Position numbers and translations under genes: made by a program. Below, piece by piece: positions 43,201-51,482 of a DNA stretch of 64,000 nucleotides. Each line of letters begins with the position of its first letter. The stretch's first letter is position 1. A model generated the notes under the pieces. It was not told where the DNA came from. It was given only the letters and a program-made list of their open reading frames with translations, and ran no database searches. Origin of the DNA: CAMBDS01 sp964355675 (lineage in GTDB: Bacteria; Electryoneota; AABM5-125-24; Hatepunaeales; Hatepunaeaceae); the NCBI GenBank assembly GCA_964355675.1, contig CAYHEC010000011.1, positions 1 through 64,000 of the forward strand, in the 5' to 3' direction.

Positions 43201-45247
43201 TAAATACTAAATTAGCCGATTCGCCCGGACTTAACCACTCATCACCATCACCTCCCACAATTTCCCAGTCTTCGACGCCGAGAAACTCTTGCTCGCGTTG
43301 GACGGCGGCTTGCCCCAAATAGGGTCTTACGTTGTGCTTGGTCACTGTAACCAGCATGTCACCTTCGCTCATCGCGGCAGGATCGAGGGCAAATTCGGCA
43401 ACGCCTGCATTATCGGTGTATTCGACCGCATGGAGTTCTTCACCTTTGTAAAGACAGACCAGCGCTCGTTCGATAGCATCGCCGCTATCGGCATCAGTAA
43501 CGGTTACGACAAAATGGCTTTGACCGAGAGCAATAGTTGCGGAATGATCGACCTCTATACGGGAAGGCAGACCTGTCCATAGATGCGTCCCCGCGTCACC
43601 CATCAGGTTGTTCCAGTCCATAAACGGAGTATAATTATTATCAAGCCCTGAGAATGCTCGCCAAAGCTCAAACTTCCCAGCGTTCAGCCCCCACCCGAAC
43701 GAGTAAAGACCGTCTTTATAAATACCCTTCCAAACTCCTCCCGCTACCAGATTGTTAAACTTTACATTAGTATTAACAGTCGCCGTACCAATGGCTCCCA
43801 CTGCTCCTCCACGAGCACGCAGAAAATGTTCGGTATGACCATCTGTGGCCACGGTAAAGTTACCCGTTTCACAGGAAATGGCAAGTACTGCCGGCCAGCG
43901 TCCCTCCATGAACGGCAGATCGTCGATGACTTGCATTGGGAGGTTGTTCATAAGGTGAAAGGCGCGGTAATGAAGCACCGATATACCCCAGCGGAACCAG
44001 TCAGTCAGGAAGGGCTGATTCTCTCGAGCATCACCGTCCACCGGCCAGAAATACCCCCTGACTTCTGTAAAGCCGAGATTATACAGCTCCTTACGGACAT
44101 ATTTTGCAACGAATACTTCCGAAATTCCGTTTATACTGGAACCAGCAACGACGCCACCGTGCAGGAACCAGCCTTCATTTCCGTCGAACGGATCTACCTC
44201 GTACGTGATAAGCTTATGGACGATTGTCCTTAACTGTGCTGAAGTCCGGCAACTAAGCCTTCCGATGGCCAGATCGGCGAGAGCGTCATTTCCTTCTTGC
44301 AGTGTGTAACCCCAATCACCTTGCTGTGAGAAGGCGGGGATATTAAAATCGCCCCGTGTTGCATCACCGACAAGCGTTACAAATTCCACTGAAGATTCTG
44401 CTCGATAAGCGTCGCTAACAACCTGATTAATCACATTCTGCATGGCGTTGTTCGCCACGATAGCGACGCTTACTTTGTGACCCTGTCGCCTGCGCCATTC
44501 AAGGAGTGGTTGCATCTCCTCGATAGCCTGTTGATGATCTGGAATGATATAGAGATAACTACCGGAAAGTTCGTCATCGCGAGGTGGGGGTGGGGGATTA
44601 TCGACAAGGGAGTTAATCAGTTTCCAGGCATTCATCGAAGGACGCGGGCGTTCAGGAGTTGCCACCGGATTTATTTCTGGTCCTTCAAATTCCAGTCTGA
44701 AGTCGAAATTTTCGTTGTGGCGGACTTCACCAGTCTGCAAGTTCACTTGTTCCGGGAACATTCGGACGCTGATAATTCGGTAGCCACGCAAAATCGCCGG
44801 CTCGCCGAGGATGACCTTAGAGCCAGGCCAGAATCCGTCTTCATCAGCTTCCAATCCCGTTTGGACTATCGCGTTCTCATCGAAGTTGGCGATGGTCGAA
44901 CGAATTGATCGCTCGATTCGACTGTCAGTTTTAACGTTAGCCAGACGGACGCCCCCGGTGCTGGGAATCAGCAGATTTCTCGAAATAAACGGTATCTCCG
45001 GTTTACCGGGCTGGGTAATAGTCGAGAATCCGGGAATAGAAGATGCTTCTTCGGGAGATTGCGAGAAATCGAAAGCCTGATCCGGGATCTCTGCGGTGAT
45101 TTGAAGGTGCTGAGGCGTCGATTCGGTTATTTGAACGACTCGTTTGGAAACACTTCGATCAGACAGTTCTGTTGCGCTGAGTAATGATACTTCAACTAAA
45201 CAGAATAGCGCCACGAAGAATACCGCGAGTGAGCGCATAATTTGCAT
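40280..45247 (-). CDS. Second giant C25-family secreted protein with sorting domain
   Basis: From the ATG at 45247 (CTGGAG just upstream) it has 1655 residues; an upstream TTG-type extension to 45337 is unlikely. Layout: signal peptide (about 1-25), pro-region, C25-type fold (about 230-560), Ig-like domain, CARDB-like domains (about 660-860), nidogen-like sandwich (DAYGYLCFDSYDT..., about 890-1110), carboxypeptidase-regulatory-like domain (QGRVTDLESGRAAAG), propeller-like segment (about 1240-1480), Hydin-like fold, and a Por sorting domain (YPSPFNSSFRIGYELP). The nucleophile Cys is in AISCETGNF (about 459). The expected His motif reads HYRAFHLMNN, so the His is shifted or lost. The domain order is close to that of the 24060 protein, though the sequences have diverged. 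Confidence 0.9.
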   Translation of the reverse strand: MQIMRSLAVFFVALFCLVEVSLLSATELSDRSVSKRVVQITESTPQHLQITAEIPDQAFDFSQSPEEASSIPGFSTITQPGKPEIPFISRNLLIPSTGGVRLANVKTDSRIERSIRSTIANFDENAIVQTGLEADEDGFWPGSKVILGEPAILRGYRIISVRMFPEQVNLQTGEVRHNENFDFRLEFEGPEINPVATPERPRPSMNAWKLINSLVDNPPPPPRDDELSGSYLYIIPDHQQAIEEMQPLLEWRRRQGHKVSVAIVANNAMQNVINQVVSDAYRAESSVEFVTLVGDATRGDFNIPAFSQQGDWGYTLQEGNDALADLAIGRLSCRTSAQLRTIVHKLITYEVDPFDGNEGWFLHGGVVAGSSINGISEVFVAKYVRKELYNLGFTEVRGYFWPVDGDARENQPFLTDWFRWGISVLHYRAFHLMNNLPMQVIDDLPFMEGRWPAVLAISCETGNFTVATDGHTEHFLRARGGAVGAIGTATVNTNVKFNNLVAGGVWKGIYKDGLYSFGWGLNAGKFELWRAFSGLDNNYTPFMDWNNLMGDAGTHLWTGLPSRIEVDHSATIALGQSHFVVTVTDADSGDAIERALVCLYKGEELHAVEYTDNAGVAEFALDPAAMSEGDMLVTVTKHNVRPYLGQAAVQREQEFLGVEDWEIVGGDGDEWLSPGESANLVFRVKNFGSERPEGRVGFTIISHSPWVEVEADTVFIDEAPEPDANVELEHSLTVAGDCPDRVALPMEIVLINRNNSWRSAIEPVSSAPLIIIESYQVEGGAINPGDICNISFRLSNFGSKPSEGFMVTLISHDRDMTVHQDQAGYIGLDVGDGDWQRGQPFRISTNNNIVPGRQFPLELQIEFDDNTSATASTMLTVGRPGLRDPFGPDAYGYLCFDSYDTSWAMAPDYDWIEIDPDVQRPDFRGQRVNLPDGGDNQDVSRMVELPFNFQYYGEEFDQITICSNGWAAFGDQSELADFRNTHIGQALGPSAQLCPWWDNLTTPNGSGIFTYYDEEGGRFIIEWNGVARLLENDRIGARETFEIILYNQNALPTPSRDGVITFQYLDVTNENRPAHNDIPFCTIGIGNLEDTGGLEYTYWNRYPSGAREIRNQMAITFSPTIQVLSGFVQGRVTDLESGRAAAGVTIRSNRRGLTVTDNAGNYVLDLAIGEGYVLTAEGIGWNDSSRTDIAIDLNDTVHVDFALRHPEFSITAGEIDRTIDIGGSETILLRIANGGNGPLRWQAEKRVEGEGEPIGRRRFNFPAARRAEDTGLIGVAQVGDRFYASGSNGGRSALIYVFDERGARIDSFPQPGVFLGPMPDLVWDGELLWGAGGRNVYGFDLEGRVQRQFIGPYGENVGIAWDPVRELLWVSGSQPNNGIYGCNRQGGVFATLSTRAFKVRGLGFWPNDPDGYPLYVLHAVTDSLNHEQALIHKYSLAGRSDTMFVTELVPEEPERPGGMEVSSDFSVYDWSLVVMKDDPQNNHGGDRIDVYQLGIVTTWLGLRPLSGVIEADELGQILVELNTAGLDSGMVTGEITISHNAAEQEFVIPVTLYVRGLEVQGGDGFNLPTEVALSSAYPSPFNSSFRIGYELPKASDIELAVFDLQGRTVARPVTGYHTAGRHELTFDASDLPTGVYAVRLRAEGAVRSVKVVCIK

Positions 45248-45489
45248 GTTAACTCCAGTTTCAAATGTTTGAAATGCACAACCATTAAAGCATTGTTTGG
45301 TGCTTAAATACTTGAAATTCAACAAATATCGGTTCAATGGACTGCCTCATCCTGAATTGATAGATTTTAGACCTGTAAAATACGACTTTCACCCTTGCAA
45401 AAATGCTTCCAAATCGAAATAAACCGCGTCGAAAGTAATTCTACCTCATCTTGCAAGAAATATTTATTTGACCGAATACTATGTTTTAC

Positions 45490-45518
45490 TTGACACTGGG
45501 TTAATGGTCAACTATCTT
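45490..45518 (+). promoter_or_regulatory. Sigma70-type promoter upstream of the methyltransferase
   Basis: TTGACA (45490-45495), exactly 17 bases, then TATCTT (45513-45518). It points toward the methyltransferase-acetyltransferase pair. The roughly 190-base leader would contain the nested palindrome at 45540. Confidence 0.65.
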
Positions 45519-45539
45519 TAAGTAGTTTGGAATTCACCC

Positions 45540-45697
45540 AATAGGGACTATCGCCCAAACGCAAAAAGCGTGTAACCCGCACAGCTTTGCTGGGCGGAAC
45601 TCAAATTTTGTGCTTAAATCCTGCCCGCCCAGCAAAGCTGTGCGGGCTACACGCCTCGATTCTTCATCTTTGGAGATTTGGGCAACAGCCCCCAATT
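45540..45697. repeat. 157-bp nested palindrome in a probable 5' leader
   Basis: Outer arms AATAGGGACTATCGCCCAAA and TTTGGGCAACAGCCCCCAATT pair imperfectly. The inner arms CCCGCACAGCTTTGCTGGGC and GCCCAGCAAAGCTGTGCGGG pair perfectly. It lies between a promoter and the methyltransferase gene, so the RNA could form a very stable branched hairpin just upstream of the ribosome site. Confidence 0.75.
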
Positions 45698-45714
45698 AGT
45701 CATACGGAACGAAA

Positions 45715-46311
45715 ATCGATCTCAAACAGCCCATTCGGCTCGACATAGGATGCTCCTTTCACAAAGTTCCAGGCTGGATAGGCGTGGACATTGAGCGAAG
45801 CGCCGACACAGATGTTGCAGGCGATCTGCACGCCCTGCCTTTTAAGGACTCGTCTGTCGATGAGATTCACAGCAGGCATACCTTGGAGCATGTGCGCGAG
45901 CCGCTTCAGTGTATCTCCGAAATGTATCGAGTTGTGAAGAGTGGCGGCAAAATCACCATTATAGTTCCGCATTATTCCAATAACGCCTACTGGTCGGATG
46001 TCACGCACTTGAGACCCTTCGGAGCGCGAGCCTTTGAGTATTACGATCTCGAGCACGCCAGACGGGCGGGTTTTCCGATCTATCTTCCCGAAGTCAATTT
46101 AATAACCCGCAGAGTGAGCCTGACCTATTGGCCCGAACGGATCTACATCCATAAGAGTCCATTGAAGCAGGCAGTACTTAGGATGTTCAACGACTTGTTC
46201 AGCGGTCTTGCTAATCTGAATCCCTTCCTCTGTGAACGACTCTGGTGTTACTGGGTGGGTGGATTTTATGAAGTTACGTTTGAGTTGGAACCGATGAAGG
46301 AGAAAATTTGA
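45715..46311 (+). CDS. Class I SAM-dependent methyltransferase, non-canonical start
   Basis: A protein of about 198 residues of the methyltransferase-11 type. SAM motif I is LDIGCS, followed by GWIGVDI, and later motifs are AGDLHALPFKDSSVDEIHS and SGGKITIIVPH. A conventional start would be the GTG at 45784, but it cuts off motif I. The frame stays open upstream to a TAG at 45697 and has no ATG, GTG or TTG. An ATC at 45715, with ACGGA six bases before it, is the most likely start. The last codon overlaps the next gene's TTG. Likely substrate: a sugar or glycan; this is inferred from the acetyltransferase neighbour. Confidence 0.8.
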   Translation: MDLKQPIRLDIGCSFHKVPGWIGVDIERSADTDVAGDLHALPFKDSSVDEIHSRHTLEHVREPLQCISEMYRVVKSGGKITIIVPHYSNNAYWSDVTHLRPFGARAFEYYDLEHARRAGFPIYLPEVNLITRRVSLTYWPERIYIHKSPLKQAVLRMFNDLFSGLANLNPFLCERLWCYWVGGFYEVTFELEPMKEKI

Positions 46312-46910
46312 ATTCTCCCGGAATGGTTGGACGTATACTTAAAGCTCTCGGTCCCGGATTGCTATCGCGGCTAAAGAGAAGGTTTTTTCCACGTCAAGTG
46401 TTGTTCATGGGGGATTACTCTTATGGAGATCCCAAGGTGATTTGCTTCAAAGGATTGAAAACACCTGTCGTTCGAATAGGAAAATACTGCTCTATTGCCG
46501 CCGATGTAACATTCTTACAAAATGAAATTCATCCCTATAATCGGATCAGCACATTCCCATTTCGAGCGCGCATGATGCTTGATGGAGCCTACACCGACGG
46601 CTACCCAGACACCAAAGGCGACACTATCGTAGGCAATGACGTCTGGATCGGCTATGGGGCAACGATAATGTCAGGGGTGAAAATAGGAGACGGCGCAATC
46701 ATTGGGGCCGGAACCATCATCAAAACGGATGTTCCACCTTATGCGATAGTTGTCGGCAATCCGAGCCAAATCGTTAGATACCGTTTTGACAACACGACCA
46801 TCACAAAACTGCTTGAACTCCAATGGTGGGAATGGAGCGATGAGAAGATACGTGCAAATATTCATCTCCTAAATTCACCAGTTGTGGACAACCCTCTACT
46901 TAAGAAATAA
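46308..46910 (+). CDS. CatB/Vat-type hexapeptide-repeat acetyltransferase
   Basis: The 200-residue protein has left-handed beta-helix hexapeptide repeats (VGNDVWIGYGATIMSGVKIGDGAIIGAGTIIKT) and the CatB-like N-terminus (YSYGDPKVICF). Members acetylate xenobiotics or surface sugars. TTGA at 46308 overlaps the methyltransferase stop, and AAGGAG lies five bases upstream, so TTG is a good start; an ATG at 46323 is an alternative. With the methyltransferase it may modify a surface polysaccharide. Resistance to chloramphenicol cannot be inferred from the fold alone. Confidence 0.88.
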   Translation: MNSPGMVGRILKALGPGLLSRLKRRFFPRQVLFMGDYSYGDPKVICFKGLKTPVVRIGKYCSIAADVTFLQNEIHPYNRISTFPFRARMMLDGAYTDGYPDTKGDTIVGNDVWIGYGATIMSGVKIGDGAIIGAGTIIKTDVPPYAIVVGNPSQIVRYRFDNTTITKLLELQWWEWSDEKIRANIHLLNSPVVDNPLLKK

Positions 46911-46932
46911 CTAAGCAATTCGCATAGTTATA

Positions 46933-46990
46933 GCGCAGGGTGCGGACACCCTGCGCCAAGTTTTGCGACAGGGTGTCCGCACCCTGTCGC
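46933..46990. repeat. Nested palindrome with CAGGGTG..CACCCTG
   Basis: GCGCAGGGTGCGGACACCCTGCGC and GCGACAGGGTGTCCGCACCCTGTCGC are two hairpins whose centres also pair with each other. The type is that of positions 64-81. It lies between the acetyltransferase and the beta-helix gene. Confidence 0.7.
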
Positions 46991-47068
46991 TAAATAACGA
47001 AATCTTTACTGAGTCTAAATATTAGTTTCAGATAGCGCGTCATTAATCACAATGGACTGAGGTTAGAA

Positions 47069-50000
47069 ATGAAACAGAGAATCCTTCCCCTTTTCTTGAT
47101 TTTAGTTGCATCAGTCTCACCCTGCCTTGCTGACACAGAAGTCCGCGGCGACGTAGATGGCGAGTGGACCGCCGAGGATTCGCCTTATATCGTTATGGAC
47201 GATATAAGGATTCCAGAGGAAAGGTCACTCGTTATTCAGCCGGGCGTCAGTGTTGAATTCAATGGATATTTTCGTTTAACTGTTTCAGGCAGAATTTCTG
47301 CCGTCGGAACCGAAGATGACACAATCAGGTTCATCCCTCACGAAGGCGATAGACAATGGCATGGTATCAGATTGACAGATACCAATGAAGACAACAGAAT
47401 TGAATACTGCTATTTTCGCCGGAGCGCTCAGCTCGACAACTTCCCCAGCGATCAATCCCACGGAGGCGCCATTTATGCGGTTCGCAGTCGAATCTCAGTC
47501 CAAAACAGTGAATTCGACTCCAATCACGCCAATGGGCAAGGCGGAGCGGCTTGCTTTACGGAAAGCGAGGGTGACTTTTCCTTTAACAATATCCACAACA
47601 ATTACGGTTACTCCCTCATCGTCTGGGAGCTGAACGCAAACGTATCAATCCGAAACAACCTTTTCGAAAATAACGAAGGTGCATACGGGGCCGGACTTCT
47701 ACTTGATGCCAGTAGCGCGCCAATCGAAAACAACGTTTTTCGTTACAACCGCTCGAACACCATGCGTTGGGGTTGCGCTCTCTATCTAGTGCATGATTAC
47801 AACTCTGAAGTGCGGAATAATTTGATTCACGACAATAGAGGTGGCGGCGGTGTTTACATCGGCTATGGCGCTCGTCCTTCCGCTTTCGAACATAATACCA
47901 TCGCCAACAATCAAGGCGATAACGGTGTCTTTGTAATCAACGGTTCCCACCTCAATGCCGTTAACTGCATATTTTGGGGGAATACCGAAGTCGATCTGGC
48001 GTTTTCTGGCGGAACGGCTTCTCTTGCATACTCTGCGATTGGCGAGGTTCAAGACGTCGATATGGGAGATGGAATGGTACGAGAAGACCCCCTTTTCACC
48101 GACCCTGAAAATGGCGACTACAGCCTGCAAATCAACTCACCGTGCCGAGATTCCGGCGATCCCGATTCTCAGCCTGACCCGGATGGAACTCGCGCCGATA
48201 TGGGCTGTTTTCTCGATCCTCCCGCCAACTTTGTCTGGATTCCTGATGAACCCGTCAATTTCGGCGTCGTCGGACTTGGCGAAAGAGCCCGGCGAACAGT
48301 TCTTCTGGCTTATATAAATGGCAATAACCCAGATATACTGGTATTGTTGCAACCGAATCCCCAAGACTGGTGGTTGCGTGTCAGGCCGGGCGAGGAACAG
48401 TTGGAGCAGGGCGACTCACTTGATATTCAGCTCGATCTACTGATCCCGGAAGATGCCGCGCCCGGTGAATATGAAGCAAGCGTTGAGTTACGGCTCGACG
48501 AAAATAGAGGGCCGTTTTCAACCCTCGATGTGTCGTTCTTCGTGGTCGAAGGTGTGGCGACCTACTACGGAACAATATCAGACGCGCAGACCGGCGCTCC
48601 AATCCCGGGAGCTGAAATTTCCCTCAATGGCTTTGAACGCGGTGTTATTTCCGACGTCAGTGATCGTAATGGGCAATTCTCTATTTCACGTATTCCGGCG
48701 GCGGAACTGCGCCCCGAGGTCTTTCACCCCGACTACCACCGCTGGATTGGCGATCCAATCCGGTTCGAGCAGGGCGACAGTGTACTCTACGACGTAAACC
48801 TTGCCTATGCTTCGTGCGTCCCGGATCACGACTCGATTTCAGCTGATATTGCCGTCGGCGAACGTCTTGTCCGGGAGGTTGAAATAACCAATCCAGGCAG
48901 TGGAAGACTCGATTTCACGACCGAAGTCCTGCCTTTTTGTGGAGGTTTGGACTCGCTTGAAATTCGTGCGAATATCCCCACATTTCAACAGACACGTGAG
49001 AATATGTTGCAAGCCGTCGAGTTCATTAACGGCGAATATTGGGCGGCGGGCAGTAATAACGGAATGGGGCGGGGAATTGTCTATCATTTTGACCGGGAAG
49101 GGGCATTGATCGATACATTTTTCCAAGCCGCTCTGAGTCAATACGGTTTGAGGGATCTGGCTTGGGATGGCGAGGTGCTTTGGGGGTGCGATGAATCGAC
49201 CATTTACGGCTATTCGTTGGACGGCGATGTAGTGCATCGGTTCAACGAGCTTCCAAGAATCTGCCGCGGCATTGCGTATGATCCTGAAAGCGAACTGCTT
49301 TGGGTCTCCGCTGGGGCGAACACACTATATGGCGTAGATAGGGCAGGAAACGTCGTATTTCAGCGTCGTGATTTCACCTACCCGGCGACTGGATTATCGT
49401 GGTTTTCCGAAGACGACGATGGGATGAACCTCTACGTCGTTTCTGATACCGAAGATGGCTCCCCGACCCTCTCTAAATTCAATGTCAATACCGGTCAACA
49501 CGCTCTTTTTGGCGTCCTTCCGGGTGAAGAAACAGCTTCCGGCGGATCAGCGATCACCAATCAAGTCGATCCCGGAAACTGGACGTTAGTCAATATCATT
49601 CGAAATGGCGACGACCCGGAAATAGGCGAGGGTTTCATCCGGGCTTTCTATCTCGAAACCTTCCTTGGCTGGCTGGATGTTACACCCGCTGTCGGAAGCA
49701 TCGAGGCGGGACAAAGCTCTCGGCTCGCACTGAACATCGAAGGCGTTGCTTTGCCGGTAGGAATGACACTCCCTGCCGAAATCCATATCAATCACAATGG
49801 ACGCGGAGAAGTAACTGTTATACCGTTGGAGCTTACTGTTCATCCCAACGCCGTCGATCCATACAATCCCCACGCAGGCATTCCCTCGAAGTATAGCCTA
49901 CACGCCGCATCGCCAAATCCGTTCAACAGTTCGACAACACTCCGCTTCGATCTGCCGGAAGCAAGCGTCGTATCGCTGAGCGTGTTCGACCTTCAGGGGC

Positions 50001-50149
50001 GTCTGGTAGAGATACTTGCGGGTGGAAAACACGAGGCGGGTATCTACCGGGCGAGCTGGAATGCTGATGATGCTCCGGCGGGAGTCTATCTGTGTAAGAT
50101 GGAGGCGGGACAGTTCAGTGCGACGAGGAAGTTGTTGCTGGTGAAGTAG
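47069..50149 (+). CDS. Secreted right-handed beta-helix surface protein with sorting domain
   Basis: A 1026-residue exported protein. Signal peptide: 1-22. A right-handed parallel beta-helix covers about 60-340 (repeats of the type NxFxxNxAxxxGGAxxxxxS), as in pectate-lyase-like and polysaccharide-binding proteins; no clear catalytic set is visible. Then come a Hydin-like Ig fold (about 385-490), a carboxypeptidase-regulatory-like domain (GTISDAQTGAPIPGAEIS), a propeller-like segment (about 620-850; RGIAYDPESELLWVSAG), another Hydin-like fold and a Por sorting domain (SPNPFNSSTTLRFDLP). The start is the ATG at 47069, with GAGG eight bases upstream. It shares its C-terminal modules with the C25 proteins. 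An octamer array begins right after its stop codon. Confidence 0.88.
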   Translation: MKQRILPLFLILVASVSPCLADTEVRGDVDGEWTAEDSPYIVMDDIRIPEERSLVIQPGVSVEFNGYFRLTVSGRISAVGTEDDTIRFIPHEGDRQWHGIRLTDTNEDNRIEYCYFRRSAQLDNFPSDQSHGGAIYAVRSRISVQNSEFDSNHANGQGGAACFTESEGDFSFNNIHNNYGYSLIVWELNANVSIRNNLFENNEGAYGAGLLLDASSAPIENNVFRYNRSNTMRWGCALYLVHDYNSEVRNNLIHDNRGGGGVYIGYGARPSAFEHNTIANNQGDNGVFVINGSHLNAVNCIFWGNTEVDLAFSGGTASLAYSAIGEVQDVDMGDGMVREDPLFTDPENGDYSLQINSPCRDSGDPDSQPDPDGTRADMGCFLDPPANFVWIPDEPVNFGVVGLGERARRTVLLAYINGNNPDILVLLQPNPQDWWLRVRPGEEQLEQGDSLDIQLDLLIPEDAAPGEYEASVELRLDENRGPFSTLDVSFFVVEGVATYYGTISDAQTGAPIPGAEISLNGFERGVISDVSDRNGQFSISRIPAAELRPEVFHPDYHRWIGDPIRFEQGDSVLYDVNLAYASCVPDHDSISADIAVGERLVREVEITNPGSGRLDFTTEVLPFCGGLDSLEIRANIPTFQQTRENMLQAVEFINGEYWAAGSNNGMGRGIVYHFDREGALIDTFFQAALSQYGLRDLAWDGEVLWGCDESTIYGYSLDGDVVHRFNELPRICRGIAYDPESELLWVSAGANTLYGVDRAGNVVFQRRDFTYPATGLSWFSEDDDGMNLYVVSDTEDGSPTLSKFNVNTGQHALFGVLPGEETASGGSAITNQVDPGNWTLVNIIRNGDDPEIGEGFIRAFYLETFLGWLDVTPAVGSIEAGQSSRLALNIEGVALPVGMTLPAEIHINHNGRGEVTVIPLELTVHPNAVDPYNPHAGIPSKYSLHAASPNPFNSSTTLRFDLPEASVVSLSVFDLQGRLVEILAGGKHEAGIYRASWNADDAPAGVYLCKMEAGQFSATRKLLLVK

Positions 50150-50189
50150 GGAAGTGGGAAAGTAGGAAAGTCTGAAAGTGCGAAAGTGC
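50150..50189 (+). repeat. Octamer array directly after a stop codon
   Basis: About five copies of an eight-base unit (NNGAAAGT) begin at the base after the TAG of the gene at 47069. They are followed by a CCGTCACC..GGTGACGG hairpin at 50189-50212 that may act as a weak terminator. Confidence 0.85.
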
Positions 50190-50254
50190 CGTCACCTTCG
50201 GAGAGGTGACGGCGGAGCACTAAGGGTTAAGGTTGTTTTATGTCGAAATGAGGT

Positions 50255-50404
50255 TTAATACTAAGTTGCATTCATTGGGACACCATTATAATTGTTTTCA
50301 GTACGACGGACATTCCTGTCTGTCACAAAATACAATACTTTAGACAATCCCTGTTTTCGGAGACAGACAGGAATGTCTGTCGTACTGAACGCAACTTAGT
50401 ATAA
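50255..50404. repeat. 150-bp nested palindrome, MITE-like
   Basis: Outer arms TTAATACTAAGTTGC (50255-50269) and GCAACTTAGTATAA (50391-50404). Inner arms CAGTACGACGGACATTCC and GGAATGTCTGTCGTACTG. The centre is A/T-rich with no gene. The length and layout match the elements at 2370, 20103 and 45540, but the sequence does not. Confidence 0.75.
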
Positions 50405-50465
50405 GGCGCATTGCATTGCGCAATACGAGAAAGCTGGCAACCCCAGAGGATTGACAGCTTTCTCT

Positions 50466-50519
50466 ATCGCACTTTCGCACTTTCGCACTTTCGTACTTTC
50501 ATACTTTCCGACTTTCGAC
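50466..50519 (-). repeat. Octamer array directly after the stop of the convergent gene
   Basis: On the minus strand about six copies of the same NNGAAAGT unit follow the TAA of the DUF4249-type gene (50520). Orientation relative to the gene is the same as in the 50150 array, so the two arrays form an inverted pair. A GAGAAAGCTG..CAGCTTTCTC hairpin (50427-50464) follows. Confidence 0.85.
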
Positions 50520-51482
50520 TTACCCACTCACTCGCTTCATATAGACCTCCATCGACTTCCTTGCGATCCCTGAGAAAATTCCCAGCCCACCGTGAATATT
50601 GCAGAGTGGCCGCTCTGCCATTCCCTGCCCGATTCTGAATGAGCTGTAAAGGTAATCGTAGTAGCTCTTCGAGATCGCCTGCAACTCTATCTTCGTCGGG
50701 CCTTCCCACATAAAGAAGATCCAGGCAATCGAGATACGCCGCTGGTCGTCCCGCATTACAGTATATCCAGCACGGTTTCGTTCTTCCATCTTCACCGAAT
50801 CGGTCGCCGCGTCCCAGTCCGGGTCGAGTGGCACGAGCGAATCCCGATCTGTTTGTGCGATAATTGTCCCGGCATAGCCTCCAGCTGAGTCACAGCCGGA
50901 CCACTCCCAGAACATCAGTGGATCACCACGAGACAAAGTGTCTCCATCGCCAACCGGGAAACGCTGCCCCTGCATATCCATCAAGAAAATGTTAAGAATG
51001 GTGAACGTATCGGGGACAGCAGTTTCCGCCCACAAGAACTCATTTGACGGAGTCGTTGCTTCGATACGGTAATGGACTTTGCCTCGAGGGATGAGAGAGT
51101 CCCCGACCGCTGGAATATAACGCCCGCGAAAGTTTGGGTCATCGATCAGCGTCAGTGTGTCTCCACCGCCCGTGATGCGGATATTACCGCCGACGATACC
51201 GTAATTACGCGGGTCGTAACCGGGACGGAAAGGAGCTACTCTTTCGAGGAATACTTCTTTTACCGGCTCACCATTATACAGGTAGGCGCTCAACACCGGT
51301 TCGGGGTCATAGCGTGCGACTTCGGTCGGAGTGTTTTCACAGCCGAAGAATGTGATGGTGATCAGTGCCAACAGCGTGAGGATAGGCATTCCTGCCTGTC
51401 TCCTCATCGACTTGCGCACCGTAGCCAGACTGGCAAGAATGCCTGCCCTTCCGAAATTGCGGATTCTAAATTCTGCATTCAT
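50520..51482 (-). CDS. DUF4249-type lipoprotein paired with a TonB receptor
   Basis: A 320-residue protein from the ATG at 51482, which overlaps the receptor stop as TAATG, so translation is probably coupled. The lipobox TFFGC is near residue 48. The N-region ahead of it is unusually long (about 32 residues), because a palindromic repeat (51381-51448) is translated there; an ATG at 51407 would give a normal signal peptide. The mature part has the DUF4249 pattern, with YHRIEATT-type sandwich strands and an NIHGGLGIFSG motif near the end. In Bacteroidetes such lipoproteins occur next to TonB receptors and may help capture a substrate; none is identified here. Confidence 0.85.
   Translation of the reverse strand: MNAEFRIRNFGRAGILASLATVRKSMRRQAGMPILTLLALITITFFGCENTPTEVARYDPEPVLSAYLYNGEPVKEVFLERVAPFRPGYDPRNYGIVGGNIRITGGGDTLTLIDDPNFRGRYIPAVGDSLIPRGKVHYRIEATTPSNEFLWAETAVPDTFTILNIFLMDMQGQRFPVGDGDTLSRGDPLMFWEWSGCDSAGGYAGTIIAQTDRDSLVPLDPDWDAATDSVKMEERNRAGYTVMRDDQRRISIAWIFFMWEGPTKIELQAISKSYYDYLYSSFRIGQGMAERPLCNIHGGLGIFSGIARKSMEVYMKRVSG
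51381..51448. repeat. Palindromic repeat overlapping a gene start
   Basis: GATAGGCATTCCTGCCTGTC (51381-51400) and TGGCAAGAATGCCTGCCC (51431-51448) are related hairpin halves of the type seen at 50300-50385 (GACAGACAGGAATGTCTGTC). They lie between the coupled ATG and the signal peptide core of the DUF4249-type gene, in frame. Confidence 0.65.

Noticed and set aside
46308..46910. Chloramphenicol resistance gene
   Set aside because: The fold is CatB/Vat-like, but the context (methyltransferase partner) suits glycan modification, and fold alone does not show resistance.
50150..50519. CRISPR array from regular short repeats
   Set aside because: Units are 8 bases with no spacers and no cas genes nearby; they are microsatellite-like arrays.
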